Positions 16,021 through 26,013 of a DNA stretch of 64,000 bases are shown here, one piece after another. This DNA is from Caldicellulosiruptoraceae bacterium PP1 (GTDB taxonomy: Bacteria; Bacillota; Thermoanaerobacteria; Caldicellulosiruptorales; Caldicellulosiruptoraceae), in NCBI GenBank assembly GCA_041320695.1, contig JBGGOQ010000001.1, positions 62,001 to 126,000 on the forward strand, written 5' to 3'. The notes beneath the pieces were generated by a model. The model had not been told where the DNA came from. It worked only from the letters and a program-made list of their open reading frames with translations, and made no database searches. A program made the translations under genes and the position numbers. Every line of letters starts with the position of its first letter. The stretch's first letter is position 1.

Positions 16021-16812
16021 TTGAAGGTAATTTATTTAGGTCCTGAAGGATCTTATAGTAATATTGCTGCAAAAAAGATTAGTAAAGACATATACCCTTT
16101 TGATACAATAGATGATATTTTCGATGAAGTTGAAAAAAATCAAGATGTTTTAGGCGTTGTACCGGTTGAAAATTCCATTGAAGGGAGCGTTTCTGTAACA
16201 TTAGATTTGCTTTTACAAAAAAATGTATACATTATTAAAGAGATTATTCTTGATATTAAACATTATCTTTGTTATAAAATTAACAAGAAAATATCTTCAA
16301 TTGCATCACATCCGCAGGCACTTTCTCAATGCCATGAATATCTTAGAAATAATTTTGAAAATGCAAAAATAATATCTGCACAAAGCACTTCACATGCAGC
16401 TAAGTTATGCTTTGAAGGATATGTTGATGCTGCCATTTGTTCTTATGAAGCATCAAAAATATATAATTTAGATATTTTTTATGGTCCTATAAACAATAAC
16501 AATATGACACGCTTTTTTGTAATACATAATAAACCACTTTTTGAAAAAAGGCATAATAATAAAACAAGTTTAATTTTCTCTACATATAACAAACCTGGTA
16601 GTTTATATAAAATATTAGCGATATTTGATTTGTGGGATATAAATCTCACTAAAATAGAATCAAGGCCATCGAAAAAAGAACTTGGGCAGTATATATTTTA
16701 TATAGATGTAGAAGGATTTTATGATGATGAAAATATTTCAGAAGCACTTAAAATTATAAAAAGGAAAACTACTTTTTATAAGTTTCTTGGTTCATATGAT
16801 ATAGAAAAATGA
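16021..16812 (+). CDS. pheA: Prephenate dehydratase
   Basis: Converts prephenate to phenylpyruvate for phenylalanine. The 263 residues contain the dehydratase domain (YLGPEGSYSN at the start, VVPVENSIEGSV, SHPQALSQC, STSHAAK and the catalytic TRF in NMTRFFVI near residue 165). A C-terminal ACT domain follows (PGSLYKIL, then LTKIESRPSKK), which normally binds phenylalanine for feedback. I chose TTG 16021: the SD GAGGTGA lies five bases before it, whereas the GTG at 16012 is inside that SD. It lies across the por operon from tyrA/aroA. Confidence 0.94.
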   Translation: MKVIYLGPEGSYSNIAAKKISKDIYPFDTIDDIFDEVEKNQDVLGVVPVENSIEGSVSVTLDLLLQKNVYIIKEIILDIKHYLCYKINKKISSIASHPQALSQCHEYLRNNFENAKIISAQSTSHAAKLCFEGYVDAAICSYEASKIYNLDIFYGPINNNNMTRFFVIHNKPLFEKRHNNKTSLIFSTYNKPGSLYKILAIFDLWDINLTKIESRPSKKELGQYIFYIDVEGFYDDENISEALKIIKRKTTFYKFLGSYDIEK

Positions 16813-16830
16813 TAAAGAAGGTGAAAGACT

Positions 16831-18822
16831 GTGCATGATAAATCAAAAGAACTTATTAAATCTGATTCTAAACTGTATGCTTTAATAATATTCACATTTT
16901 CTATTATTATTATTTTATATGATAAGACTATTGGACTTATATGCTTAGCAATTGTGTTGTTTTATTTTATATATAATTATAGATCAAATATAAAGCAAAG
17001 AAAAAGGCTTATGGAATACATAGAAAATTTAACATTAAATATTGATAATGCTAGTAAAGATACACTACTAAAATTCCCTTTACCTATGATGATAACTGAA
17101 TATACTGGTGAAATAGTTTGGTATAATAATAAACTTTCTGAACTGATTGGAAATCAAAAATTGTTAGGTAAAAACTATATTGATTATTTACCAGCTCTAT
17201 ATGATGCAGTAAAAAACAATCAAAATAAGGCAAAATCTGTTGAATTTATGAATAATTATTTTGATGTTTTTATTTCTTTAGTTGAAATAGAAGGATCAAA
17301 AAATGAAAAAAGATATTTAAACCTTTTTTATTTTGTTGATATATCTGAACAACATAAATTATTAGAGAATTTAAATAATACAAATGTAGTCTTTGGGTAT
17401 TTGCAAATTGATAATTATGATGATGTAATGAACTCTTCTCCAGAGGTATCAAGATCAAATATAGCATCGGAAATAGAAAGAAAGGTATTTGACTGGTTTT
17501 ACCATCAAATTAAAACTGATATATTTATCACAAAATATGAAAAGGACAAGTATTTATTTGTGACAAATTATGAATCATTAGAAAGAATGAAAGAAAAAAG
17601 ATTTAATATTTTAGATCAACTTAAAGAGATTAATATTTATAATAGAATTATTCCTACACTTAGTTGTGGGATTGGAATAAGGCAAACATCTATTTATCAA
17701 TCATATAAAGATGCTAAGACAGCATTGGATATGGCGTTAAGCCGAGGAGGAGACCAAGTAGTTATCTATTCTAATAATAATTATGAATTTTATGGTGGGA
17801 AGTCAAAAGAAATTGAAAAGAGATCAAAAGTAAGATCAAGAGTTATGGCTCAAACACTTAAAGAGATAATAAAGCATTCTGATCGAATTTTTATTATTGG
17901 ACATCAGTTTTTTGATTTTGATTGTTTAGGTTCAGCAATCGGTGTTATAATTCTTGCTCATAAATTAGGTAAAGAGGCATATATTGCAACAAGTATAATT
18001 AATCCTTCCATTGAACCTTATATTGAAAGTTTAAAACAAAATGAGAAATATCATGATGTATTTATAAATCAAGCAGAACTTTTAAAGAAAAAATCAGAAA
18101 ATTCTGTTCTTTTTGTTGTTGATACTCAAAGGCCAAGTTATTTAGATATAATTGATTCTATTGATTTATTTAATAAAATAGTAGTTATAGATCATCATAG
18201 AAGAGCAACAGATTGGATCGAAAATGCACTTATTAATTATTCAGAAACATATGCTTCTTCAACATCAGAGCTTATATCTGAGATTTTAAATTACGAAGGC
18301 ATAAGAATTTCGAAACTAGAAGCAGAAATACTTATGGCAGGAATATATATTGATACAAAAGGATTTACAAAAAATACTGGTGTCAGAACATTTGAGGTTA
18401 TTACCTACTTAAGAGAAAATAATGCTGATCCATTAGTTGTTAAAGAATTTTTTAAAGAAGATTTTGATACCTTCATTAAGAAAAAAAAGTTAATTGAAAA
18501 TACACATATTATTTTTGGCAACATTGCAATTGTTGCAGATTATTCACATATATGCACTGATAATGTTATAATAGCTAAGGTAGCTGATGAAGTTTTAAAT
18601 ATTAAAGGTATAGATGCCTCATTTGTTATATGTCAAGTTGATGATGGGGTTGTTATTAGTGGCCGTTCAAATGGGAAAATTAATGTTCAGTTAATTCTTG
18701 AAAAACTTGGTGGTGGAGGACATCTTGATACTGCAGGTGCACAGATAATAAACATAAATATCGATGATGCAGTAATTATGTTAACAGATGCAATAAATAG
18801 TTATTTAAACGAAAACCAATAA
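16831..18822 (+). CDS. gdpP: Cyclic-di-AMP phosphodiesterase GdpP (DHH family)
   Basis: A membrane-bound c-di-AMP hydrolase of 663 residues. Two hydrophobic segments (about 13-30 and 34-50) are followed by a PAS-like domain (~75-140), a degenerate GGDEF domain (~170-320, ending LSRGGDQV) and the DHH/DHHA1 catalytic domains. Catalytic motifs are GHQFFDFDCLGSA, VVDTQRP, VIDHHRR and the DHHA1 segment LGGGGHLDTAGA. It controls c-di-AMP, linked to cell-wall and potassium homeostasis. The gdpP-rplI-dnaB order is conserved in Firmicutes. GTG start with SD AAGGTGA. Confidence 0.95.
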   Translation: MHDKSKELIKSDSKLYALIIFTFSIIIILYDKTIGLICLAIVLFYFIYNYRSNIKQRKRLMEYIENLTLNIDNASKDTLLKFPLPMMITEYTGEIVWYNNKLSELIGNQKLLGKNYIDYLPALYDAVKNNQNKAKSVEFMNNYFDVFISLVEIEGSKNEKRYLNLFYFVDISEQHKLLENLNNTNVVFGYLQIDNYDDVMNSSPEVSRSNIASEIERKVFDWFYHQIKTDIFITKYEKDKYLFVTNYESLERMKEKRFNILDQLKEINIYNRIIPTLSCGIGIRQTSIYQSYKDAKTALDMALSRGGDQVVIYSNNNYEFYGGKSKEIEKRSKVRSRVMAQTLKEIIKHSDRIFIIGHQFFDFDCLGSAIGVIILAHKLGKEAYIATSIINPSIEPYIESLKQNEKYHDVFINQAELLKKKSENSVLFVVDTQRPSYLDIIDSIDLFNKIVVIDHHRRATDWIENALINYSETYASSTSELISEILNYEGIRISKLEAEILMAGIYIDTKGFTKNTGVRTFEVITYLRENNADPLVVKEFFKEDFDTFIKKKKLIENTHIIFGNIAIVADYSHICTDNVIIAKVADEVLNIKGIDASFVICQVDDGVVISGRSNGKINVQLILEKLGGGGHLDTAGAQIININIDDAVIMLTDAINSYLNENQ

Positions 18823-18840
18823 AAAGAAAGGGGAATTTCA

Positions 18841-19287
18841 ATGAAGGTTGTTTTACTTCAAGATATTAAAGGCGTTGGGAAAAAGGACGAAATTATTGAG
18901 GTAAGTGATGGCTATGCGAGAAATTATTTATTTCCTAAAAAATTAGCAATAGAAGCTACTGAAGGTGTTCAATCACATATTAAAGGAAAAAAAGAAGCAG
19001 AGCAAAAGAAGAAAGAAAAGGAACTGCAAAAAGCTCAAGAACTTGCAAAAAGGATTGAAGAGATTAGCTTAATACTTAAAGTAAAGTCAGGTGAAAGTGG
19101 AAAACTTTTTGGGTCTATAACTAATAAAGAGATAGCAGAAGAATTGAAAAAGCAGTTTAAGATTGATATAGATAGGAAAAAAATAGAAATTGATAATCCT
19201 ATAAAAATAGTTGGAAATTACACAGTGGAAGTAAAAGTATATCCAACAGTTGTTGCAAAATTAAAGGTAAATGTAACAGCTTTATAA
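18841..19287 (+). CDS. rplI: 50S ribosomal protein L9
   Basis: A 148-residue ribosomal protein of canonical length. The N-terminal domain [21 protein letters not shown] with [13 protein letters not shown] binds 23S rRNA. A long lysine-rich helix (~45-75) joins it to the C-terminal domain ([20 protein letters not shown]). SD AAAGGGG. It lies between gdpP and dnaB in a conserved cluster. Confidence 0.97.
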   Translation: MKVVLLQDIKGVGKKDEIIEVSDGYARNYLFPKKLAIEATEGVQSHIKGKKEAEQKKKEKELQKAQELAKRIEEISLILKVKSGESGKLFGSITNKEIAEELKKQFKIDIDRKKIEIDNPIKIVGNYTVEVKVYPTVVAKLKVNVTAL

Positions 19288-19308
19288 GCTTAGGAAGTGA
19301 ATAAGAAT

Positions 19309-20649
19309 ATGGAAAACCTGGAAAACACAAATTTATTACCTGTAAATAATGATGCAGAAGAAGCTGTTATTGGATCAATGTTATTAGATAAGGAAGTTAT
19401 TTCATATGTTAGTGAAATATTAGAAGAAGATGATTTTTATAATGCTCATCTTAAGGAAATATATGCAAGTATTATTGATCTATTTGAACAAGGTAAACCT
19501 GTTGATCCTATAACTGTTTCTGAAAGGCTGAAGGAACGAGGTAGTTATGATAGCATCGGTGGAATGGATTATTTATCGAATTTGATAATAAAAATACCTA
19601 CGACTGCTAATGTTACATATTATGCAAGTATTGTAGAGGAAAAGTCATTACTTAGAAAATTAATTAATGCATCATATAAAATTATTGAGCAATGTAATAG
19701 CCAAACAGAAAGAATAGAAGATATTGTTGAATTTGCTGAAAAAACAATATTTAATGTTATACAAAATAAAAATTCAAAGGATTTTTCACACTTAAAAGAA
19801 ATACTAATTGATACCTATAATAAAATTGAAGAATTATATATCAAAAAAGCACACATTATTGGTGTTCCAACTGGTTTTTCCGAGCTTGATAAAATAACTG
19901 CTGGTCTTCAACCTTCAGACCTTATTTTATTAGCTGCAAGACCATCAATGGGGAAGACAAGTTTTGCTCTAAATATTGTTGAGCATGCAGCATTAAAAGC
20001 AAATATTCCAGTTGCTATATTTAGCCTTGAAATGTCGAAAGAGCAGTTAGTAACAAGAATGGTTTGTTCAGAAGGACTGATTGATAGCCATAAATTAAGG
20101 ACCGGAAATCTTGAAGATGAGGAATGGAAGAGATTTGCAAAAGCAATTGCATTACTTGCAAATGCACCAATTTATATTGATGATACACCTGCAATATCAA
20201 TATCAGAAATGAGAGCAAAATGCCGAAGACTTAAACTAAAAGAAAAAGGATTAGGACTTGTAATGGTTGATTATCTACAATTAATGCAAGCAAGGGGCAG
20301 ATTTGATAGCAAACAGCAGGAGATTGCAGAAATATCTCGTTCACTAAAGGCTTTAGCAAGAGAATTAAATGTTCCAGTTCTTGCTTTATCTCAGCTTTCA
20401 AGAGCCCCTGAAATGAGAGCTGACCATAGGCCTATATTAGCTGATTTAAGAGAAAGTGGGGCTATTGAACAGGACGCTGATATAGTTGCATTTTTGTATA
20501 GGGATGAATATTACAATAAGGACACTGACAAAAAGCATATTGCGGAACTTATAATTGCAAAACATAGGAATGGACCTACTGGAACAGTGGAATTATTATT
20601 CTTAGATAAACATACTAAATTCAGAGATTTAGAAATGAATAAAAATTAA
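19309..20649 (+). CDS. dnaB: Replicative DNA helicase DnaB
   Basis: A hexameric 5'-3' helicase of the replication fork, 446 residues from ATG 19309. The N-terminal domain (NNDAEEAVIGSMLLD) binds primase, and the RecA-type motor has Walker A RPSMGKTSFALN, Walker B VMVDYLQLM and the later motif RESGAIEQDADIV. I chose ATG 19309 because the GTG at 19297 lies within the SD-like AGGAAGTG. It is preceded closely by rplI and followed by ahcY in the same direction. No intein is visible. Confidence 0.95.
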   Translation: MENLENTNLLPVNNDAEEAVIGSMLLDKEVISYVSEILEEDDFYNAHLKEIYASIIDLFEQGKPVDPITVSERLKERGSYDSIGGMDYLSNLIIKIPTTANVTYYASIVEEKSLLRKLINASYKIIEQCNSQTERIEDIVEFAEKTIFNVIQNKNSKDFSHLKEILIDTYNKIEELYIKKAHIIGVPTGFSELDKITAGLQPSDLILLAARPSMGKTSFALNIVEHAALKANIPVAIFSLEMSKEQLVTRMVCSEGLIDSHKLRTGNLEDEEWKRFAKAIALLANAPIYIDDTPAISISEMRAKCRRLKLKEKGLGLVMVDYLQLMQARGRFDSKQQEIAEISRSLKALARELNVPVLALSQLSRAPEMRADHRPILADLRESGAIEQDADIVAFLYRDEYYNKDTDKKHIAELIIAKHRNGPTGTVELLFLDKHTKFRDLEMNKN

Positions 20650-20661
20650 TGAGGTGAAATT

Positions 20662-21903
20662 ATGGCTGTAATAACCAATATTAATCTTTGGGAAGAAGGC
20701 CAAAAGAAGATTGAATGGGCAAAGAAACATATGCCAATTTTAAATACTATTGTAGAGCAATATCAAGAAGAAAAACCACTTAAAGATTTAAACGTTGCTT
20801 TATCTGTGCACTTAGAAGCAAAAACTGCATATCTTTGTTTATGTTTATCAAAATTAGGAGCTAATATGTTTGTTACAGGGTCTAACCCATTATCAACACA
20901 AGATGAGATTGCTGCAGCATTAGTGAAAAACGGGTTAAATGTTTATGCAAAGCATGGAGTTTCAAATGATGAATACTTTGAACATTTAATGATGACACTC
21001 GATAATGATATAGACTTAATAATAGATGATGGTGGAGACTTAGCATATTTATTGCACACCAAATTGTTGGATAAAGCTAAAAAGATTATTGGCGGTTGTG
21101 AAGAGACAACAACAGGAGTAATAAGACTTAAATCACTTGAAAAAGAGGGAAAATTGCTATTTCCAATGATAGCTGTCAATGATGCATATACTAAACATAT
21201 GTTTGATAATAGATATGGAACTGGACAATCAACGTGGGATTCTATATTAAGGAATACAAATCTCATAATAGCAGGTAAATATGTTGTTGTTGCAGGTTAT
21301 GGATGGTGTGGTAAAGGAATTGCTAAAAAAGCACAAGGTCTTGGTGCAAAAATTATAATTACAGAGGTTGATCCAATAAAAGCATTAGAAGCATATATGG
21401 ATGGATTTGAAGTTATGACAATGGATAAAGCAGCTAAATTAGGTGATATATTTATCACTGCAACAGGTTGCAAAGATATAATTATTGATAAACATTTTTA
21501 TGACATGAAAGATGGAGCTATTCTTTGCAATGCAGGGCATTTTAATGTTGAAATTAATATGGCTAAATTAGAAGAAATTGCAGAAGGTAAGTATAATGTT
21601 AGAAAAAATATTGATGCGTATAAAGTGAATGGAAAAGAGATATATGTAATAGGAGAAGGAAGGCTTGTGAACCTTGCAGCAGCTGATGGGCATCCAGTAG
21701 AAATTATGGATATGTCTTTTGGATTACAGATGTTATCAGCAATATATGTTAAAGAAAATAAAGATAATTTAGAAAACAAAGTATATAATGTTCCAGAACA
21801 CATAGACAAAAAAATAGCTCGCATAAAATTAAAAAGTTTAGGTATAGAGATTGATAAACTTACAGATGAACAAAAAGAGTATTTAGAAAGCTGGGAGGTT
21901 TAA
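20662..21903 (+). CDS. ahcY: Adenosylhomocysteinase (possibly S-inosylhomocysteine hydrolase)
   Basis: Hydrolyses S-adenosylhomocysteine to adenosine and homocysteine with tightly bound NAD+. The 413 residues are of the short bacterial/archaeal form. The substrate half includes LSVHLEAKTAYLC and GCEETTTGV. The NAD Rossmann motif is AGYGWCGKGIA near residue 210, and C-terminal substrate contacts are in CNAGHFNVEI and LAAADGHPVEIMD. SD GAGGTGA. It sits two bases from an SAH/MTA deaminase gene, which raises the possibility that its real substrate is the deaminated S-inosylhomocysteine. Confidence 0.94.
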   Translation: MAVITNINLWEEGQKKIEWAKKHMPILNTIVEQYQEEKPLKDLNVALSVHLEAKTAYLCLCLSKLGANMFVTGSNPLSTQDEIAAALVKNGLNVYAKHGVSNDEYFEHLMMTLDNDIDLIIDDGGDLAYLLHTKLLDKAKKIIGGCEETTTGVIRLKSLEKEGKLLFPMIAVNDAYTKHMFDNRYGTGQSTWDSILRNTNLIIAGKYVVVAGYGWCGKGIAKKAQGLGAKIIITEVDPIKALEAYMDGFEVMTMDKAAKLGDIFITATGCKDIIIDKHFYDMKDGAILCNAGHFNVEINMAKLEEIAEGKYNVRKNIDAYKVNGKEIYVIGEGRLVNLAAADGHPVEIMDMSFGLQMLSAIYVKENKDNLENKVYNVPEHIDKKIARIKLKSLGIEIDKLTDEQKEYLESWEV

Positions 21904-21905
21904 TA

Positions 21906-23177
21906 TTGAAATTATTATTGAAAAATCCTGTTATAATCGGATATGATGAAAATTTTAAGGATTTTTATAGATCTGATATTTTAATAGTCAATGATAAAAT
22001 AGAAAAAGTTTACCCTAATATAGAAATTCATGATGCTGATATTGTTATTGATGCAGAAAAATATATAGCAATACCTGGTTTAGTAAATGCACATACGCAT
22101 TGTGGTCAGACTGTATTAAGGTCTTATGCTGATGATTTGCCTTTTAATGAATGGCTTTTTGATAGGGTATTTCCTTTAGAATCGAAACTTAATCAGCAGA
22201 TAGTGTATTATTCATCATTACTTGGAATAGCTGAAATGATAAAATCAGGGACAACACTCTTTTTTGATATGTATTTTTATGAGGATATGACTGCAAAAGC
22301 AGTTTCTGAGACAGGTATAAGAGCTGTTCTTTCAAGGGGATTGCAAACTGATGAAAATGAACATAAAAGGATAGAAGAAACTCTTAAACTGATACAAGAT
22401 TATTCATCTGATAGAATCAAAATATTTTTTGGCCCTCATTCAATATATACTTGTTCAACTGAACTTTTGGAAAATGTATCTAAACTTGCATTTGATTATA
22501 ATACTGGTATAATGATACATGTTAGTGAAAGTGAAAATGAAGTAAATGAATGTTTTGAAAGACATGACTGTTCGCCTGTTAAATACTTAAGTGATTTAGG
22601 AATTTTTGATAGCCCAACAGTAGCAGCCCACTGTGTTTATGTTGATAATGATGATATTGATATACTAAATAGAAAATGTGTAACAGTTGCATACAATCCC
22701 ACCAGTAACTTAAAATTAGGAAATGGTTTTGCTCCTATATATAGCATGATTCAATCTGGTATAAATGTTGCAATTGGAACTGATTCGGCTGCAAGTAATA
22801 ATAATTTAAATATGATTGAGGAAATGCATATAGCTTCATTACTTGAAAAAGGTTTATATAAATTACCCAATATTATGAATGCTTCACAAATATTAAAAAT
22901 GGCAACATTTAATGGTGCATATGCATCTTTATTTGAAAATATTGGCCTTATTAAAGAGGGTTACAAAGCAGACATTGTATTAATTGATAATGAAAGTTTA
23001 AATATGATGCCAAATTTCAATCCAATATCAAATATTGTATATAGTGCTAATCCAGAAAATATAAAAACAGTAATATGTAATGGAAAAATACTTTATAAAG
23101 ATGGTAAATTGACTACAATTGATGAAGAAGGGCTTAAAAAAGAAATTAAAGATATAATGAAGTATTTGAATGAATAA
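21906..23177 (+). CDS. mtaD: 5-methylthioadenosine/S-adenosylhomocysteine deaminase
   Basis: An amidohydrolase of 423 residues that deaminates the adenine ring of MTA and/or SAH. Metal-binding motifs are HTHCGQT near residue 60, GPHSIYTC, HVSESENE, AHCVYVDNDD and GTDSAASNNNLNM near residue 294. The TTG start has the SD GGGAGG. It is two bases downstream of ahcY, implying a joint pathway for recycling the by-product of SAM-dependent methylation. A guanine deaminase or another TRZ/ATZ amidohydrolase is a less likely alternative. Confidence 0.88.
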   Translation: MKLLLKNPVIIGYDENFKDFYRSDILIVNDKIEKVYPNIEIHDADIVIDAEKYIAIPGLVNAHTHCGQTVLRSYADDLPFNEWLFDRVFPLESKLNQQIVYYSSLLGIAEMIKSGTTLFFDMYFYEDMTAKAVSETGIRAVLSRGLQTDENEHKRIEETLKLIQDYSSDRIKIFFGPHSIYTCSTELLENVSKLAFDYNTGIMIHVSESENEVNECFERHDCSPVKYLSDLGIFDSPTVAAHCVYVDNDDIDILNRKCVTVAYNPTSNLKLGNGFAPIYSMIQSGINVAIGTDSAASNNNLNMIEEMHIASLLEKGLYKLPNIMNASQILKMATFNGAYASLFENIGLIKEGYKADIVLIDNESLNMMPNFNPISNIVYSANPENIKTVICNGKILYKDGKLTTIDEEGLKKEIKDIMKYLNE

Positions 23178-23207
23178 GTTTTTTTAGTTGAAAGGAATGA
23201 TAATAAT

Positions 23208-24779
23208 TTGCAGTTTAGAAAGGCAACAAAAACAGCATTACAACTTTTTTTAGTAACAGCTCTAACAAAATTAATTGGATTTGTAAGAGAAATGGCACTT
23301 GGTGCAAGGTTTGGAACTGGTGTTAAAACAGATTCCTTGCAGCTTGCATTAATGTTTCCAAATGTTTTGTTTGTTACTATTTTAGCTGCATTTTCAACAT
23401 CCTTTATACCTTTTTATACAGAAATAAAAGAAAATAAAGGTGAAGAAGAGGGGCTAAAATTTACAAATAATGTTATAAATACCTTGATGTTTTTTGCAAT
23501 TATTGTTTCAATTTTAGGAACAATTTTTTCTAAAGAATTACTGTATTTTTTTACTAAGAATATTATTGCAAAAGACTATAGCAATGATTTAATTATTTTT
23601 GCTTCTACAATATTGAAGATTACCTTCTTCATGATAATATTCACAAGTTCTTCTAATATATTACAAGGTTTTATGCAAGCAAATGGAAACTTTAATAAGC
23701 CTGTATTATCCAGTATCCCATTTAACTTAGGGATATTCCTAACTATTTTTTTATCTTATTTTTCTATATTTAAGAGAATTGATATCTACTTAGTAGGTTT
23801 TGGATTTGTATTTGGTTATTTTTTAAGCTTTGTTTACCAATACTATAATGCAAAAAAGTTAGGATTTAGATTTTATCCTACTTTTAGTTTTAGAGATGAA
23901 AATTTAAAAAAAGTTGTTATTTTTGCTGCTCCTGTTTTTATTAGCAGTGCTATGTCACAATTATATGTTTTTGTTGATAGATATTTATTAGGAAGTCTTG
24001 GTGAAGGTAGAATATCTGCAGTAAATTTCGCTAGTAAATTTAATGATATGATTGTTGGGGCCTTTTCTTCAACAATAGCTATTATTGCTTTTTCTACGCT
24101 ATCGAACTATTTGGCTAAAAAAGATATGGATAACTTTAAAAGGTTTTTTGTTTCATCTGTAAATGTGATTATCCTGTTGATGATTCCTTTTTCAATTGGT
24201 GGTATGATTTTGAATCATGAATTAGTGAGAATAGTATATGAAAGAGGACACTTTACTCGACATTCAACATTGATGACTGCTGGCCCATTTTTCTTTTATT
24301 CTTTTGGATTTTTAGGTCTTGGTTTAAGAGATATATTAAATAGGACACTTTACTCATTGCATGATTCAAAGACTGCTGTAAGAAATGGTGTTATTGCAAT
24401 AATTTTAAATATAACCTTTGATATCATTTTTATAAATAGATTCGGTCATATAGGAGCTGCTATGGGCTTTTCATTTGCAAATTATATAGCAACCTTCTTA
24501 TTAATGTTTTCCCTCAGAAAAAAATTAGGACCAATTGGTTGGAGAAGGATAGTAAATGTTTTTATAAAATCGGTTTTAGCAGGAATTATTATGGGGATAG
24601 TTATATATATATTTAAATTTAATTTTATAAATCTTGATATGCGTTTTTCAAAAATAACTTTGATTACTTTAATTTGTATATTGTTAGGAGCCTCAGTGTA
24701 TTCTTTTATAATATATTTATTCAGAGTTGAAGAGGCAAGATGGCTTATTAAAATAACCCGTGAAAAATTTGGTATATGA
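23208..24779 (+). CDS. murJ: Lipid II flippase MurJ (MviN)
   Basis: An integral membrane MOP-superfamily protein of 523 residues with about 14 predicted helices. It opens with the motif ALTKLIGFVREMALGARFGTG and contains the loop PNVLFVTILAAFSTSFIPFYTE. It translocates the peptidoglycan precursor lipid II across the membrane. The start is TTG with an SD AAAGGA 11 bases upstream. The stop is immediately followed by the SD of tyrS. Confidence 0.9.
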   Translation: MQFRKATKTALQLFLVTALTKLIGFVREMALGARFGTGVKTDSLQLALMFPNVLFVTILAAFSTSFIPFYTEIKENKGEEEGLKFTNNVINTLMFFAIIVSILGTIFSKELLYFFTKNIIAKDYSNDLIIFASTILKITFFMIIFTSSSNILQGFMQANGNFNKPVLSSIPFNLGIFLTIFLSYFSIFKRIDIYLVGFGFVFGYFLSFVYQYYNAKKLGFRFYPTFSFRDENLKKVVIFAAPVFISSAMSQLYVFVDRYLLGSLGEGRISAVNFASKFNDMIVGAFSSTIAIIAFSTLSNYLAKKDMDNFKRFFVSSVNVIILLMIPFSIGGMILNHELVRIVYERGHFTRHSTLMTAGPFFFYSFGFLGLGLRDILNRTLYSLHDSKTAVRNGVIAIILNITFDIIFINRFGHIGAAMGFSFANYIATFLLMFSLRKKLGPIGWRRIVNVFIKSVLAGIIMGIVIYIFKFNFINLDMRFSKITLITLICILLGASVYSFIIYLFRVEEARWLIKITREKFGI

Positions 24780-24792
24780 GGAGGCAATATTG

Positions 24793-25989
24793 ATGGATTT
24801 AATGCATCAATTCAAAGTATTTAAAAAAGGAGCACATGAAATAATATCTGAGGAAGAATTATTAAATAAATTAAAAGAGGATAGACCTCTCAATATTAAA
24901 TTAGGTCTTGATCCTAATGTGCCCGATGTTCACTTAGGTCATGCTGTTGTCTTAAGAAAACTTAAGCAATTACAAGATCTTGGACACAATATTATATTGA
25001 TTCTTGGAGATTTTACTGCTATGATTGGGGATCCAACAGGAAAGAGTGAAACACGTAAACAACTTACAAAAGATCAAGTTAGATCTAATGCAGAACCATT
25101 CAAAGAACAGATTTTAAAAATACTTGATCCTCAAAAAACAACAATAAGATTTAATAGTGAATGGTTAGAACCAATGAATTTTTTAGATGTTATTAATCTT
25201 ACATCAAAGTATACTGTTGCAAGGATGCTTGAGAGAGAGACATTTAAACAGAGAATGGAGAAAAATCTTCCACTATCAATACATGAATTTTTCTATCCAC
25301 TAATGCAGGGATATGATTCTGTTGCCATTGATGCTGATGTTGAATTAGGGGCAACTGAACAAAAATTCAATATACTAATGGGAAGAACATTACAGAAAGA
25401 ATATGGATGTAAGAGAATACAAGTTGCATTACTTATGCCAATACTTGTAGGAACAGATGGTATAAATAAGATGAGCAAGAGTTTAGGTAACTATATTGGC
25501 ATTAATGAAGCACCAGAAATAATGTATGGAAAAGTTATGTCTATTCCTGATGAAGTAATGATTTCTTATTATGAATTAACTACTGATATTGAACCTGAAG
25601 AAATAGAAGAAATATCAGCAAAATTAAAAGAAGGAACTCTTCATCCCCGTGATGCCAAGATGAGATTAGCTTTTGAAGTTGTTAAACTATATCATGGAGA
25701 GGAAAAAGCAAAGTTTGCACAAGATGAATTTGTTAAAGTATTCCAGAAAAAAGATATTCCAGACAACATACCTGAAGTAATTGTGAGTAAACTAGAATCA
25801 AATGTATGGTTACCAAGGTTTTTAAACCAGAATAAATTGTGTAGTTCGACTAGCGAAGGAGTAAGGCTTATCAAAAGTGGAGCTGTAAAAATTAATTCTC
25901 AAAAGGTAGAAAATCAAGATTATACTTTTTCAAATGGTGATGTAATTCAAGTAGGAAAGTTAAAATTTATTAAAGTTATTGTAGAATAA
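24793..25989 (+). CDS. tyrS: Tyrosyl-tRNA synthetase
   Basis: A class I aminoacyl-tRNA synthetase of 398 residues. The HIGH-like motif is PDVHLGHAVV near residue 47, the KMSKS motif is intact (INKMSKSLGN near residue 229) and the C-terminal ~60 residues form an S4 RNA-binding domain (SSTSEGVRLIKSGAVKIN). I chose ATG 24793, eight bases after GAGGAGG; the frame extending to 24760 overlaps murJ and lacks an SD. I saw no T-box leader, and expression probably follows murJ. Confidence 0.96.
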   Translation: MDLMHQFKVFKKGAHEIISEEELLNKLKEDRPLNIKLGLDPNVPDVHLGHAVVLRKLKQLQDLGHNIILILGDFTAMIGDPTGKSETRKQLTKDQVRSNAEPFKEQILKILDPQKTTIRFNSEWLEPMNFLDVINLTSKYTVARMLERETFKQRMEKNLPLSIHEFFYPLMQGYDSVAIDADVELGATEQKFNILMGRTLQKEYGCKRIQVALLMPILVGTDGINKMSKSLGNYIGINEAPEIMYGKVMSIPDEVMISYYELTTDIEPEEIEEISAKLKEGTLHPRDAKMRLAFEVVKLYHGEEKAKFAQDEFVKVFQKKDIPDNIPEVIVSKLESNVWLPRFLNQNKLCSSTSEGVRLIKSGAVKINSQKVENQDYTFSNGDVIQVGKLKFIKVIVE

Positions 25990-25991
25990 AT

Positions 25992-26013
25992 AGGGGCTTT
26001 TATGCCCCTTATT
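25992..26013. terminator. Terminator between tyrS and the iron alcohol dehydrogenase gene
   Basis: AGGGGC (25992-25997) pairs with GCCCCT (26004-26009) and is followed by TATTTT on the plus strand. The hairpin lies between convergent genes. Confidence 0.75.
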
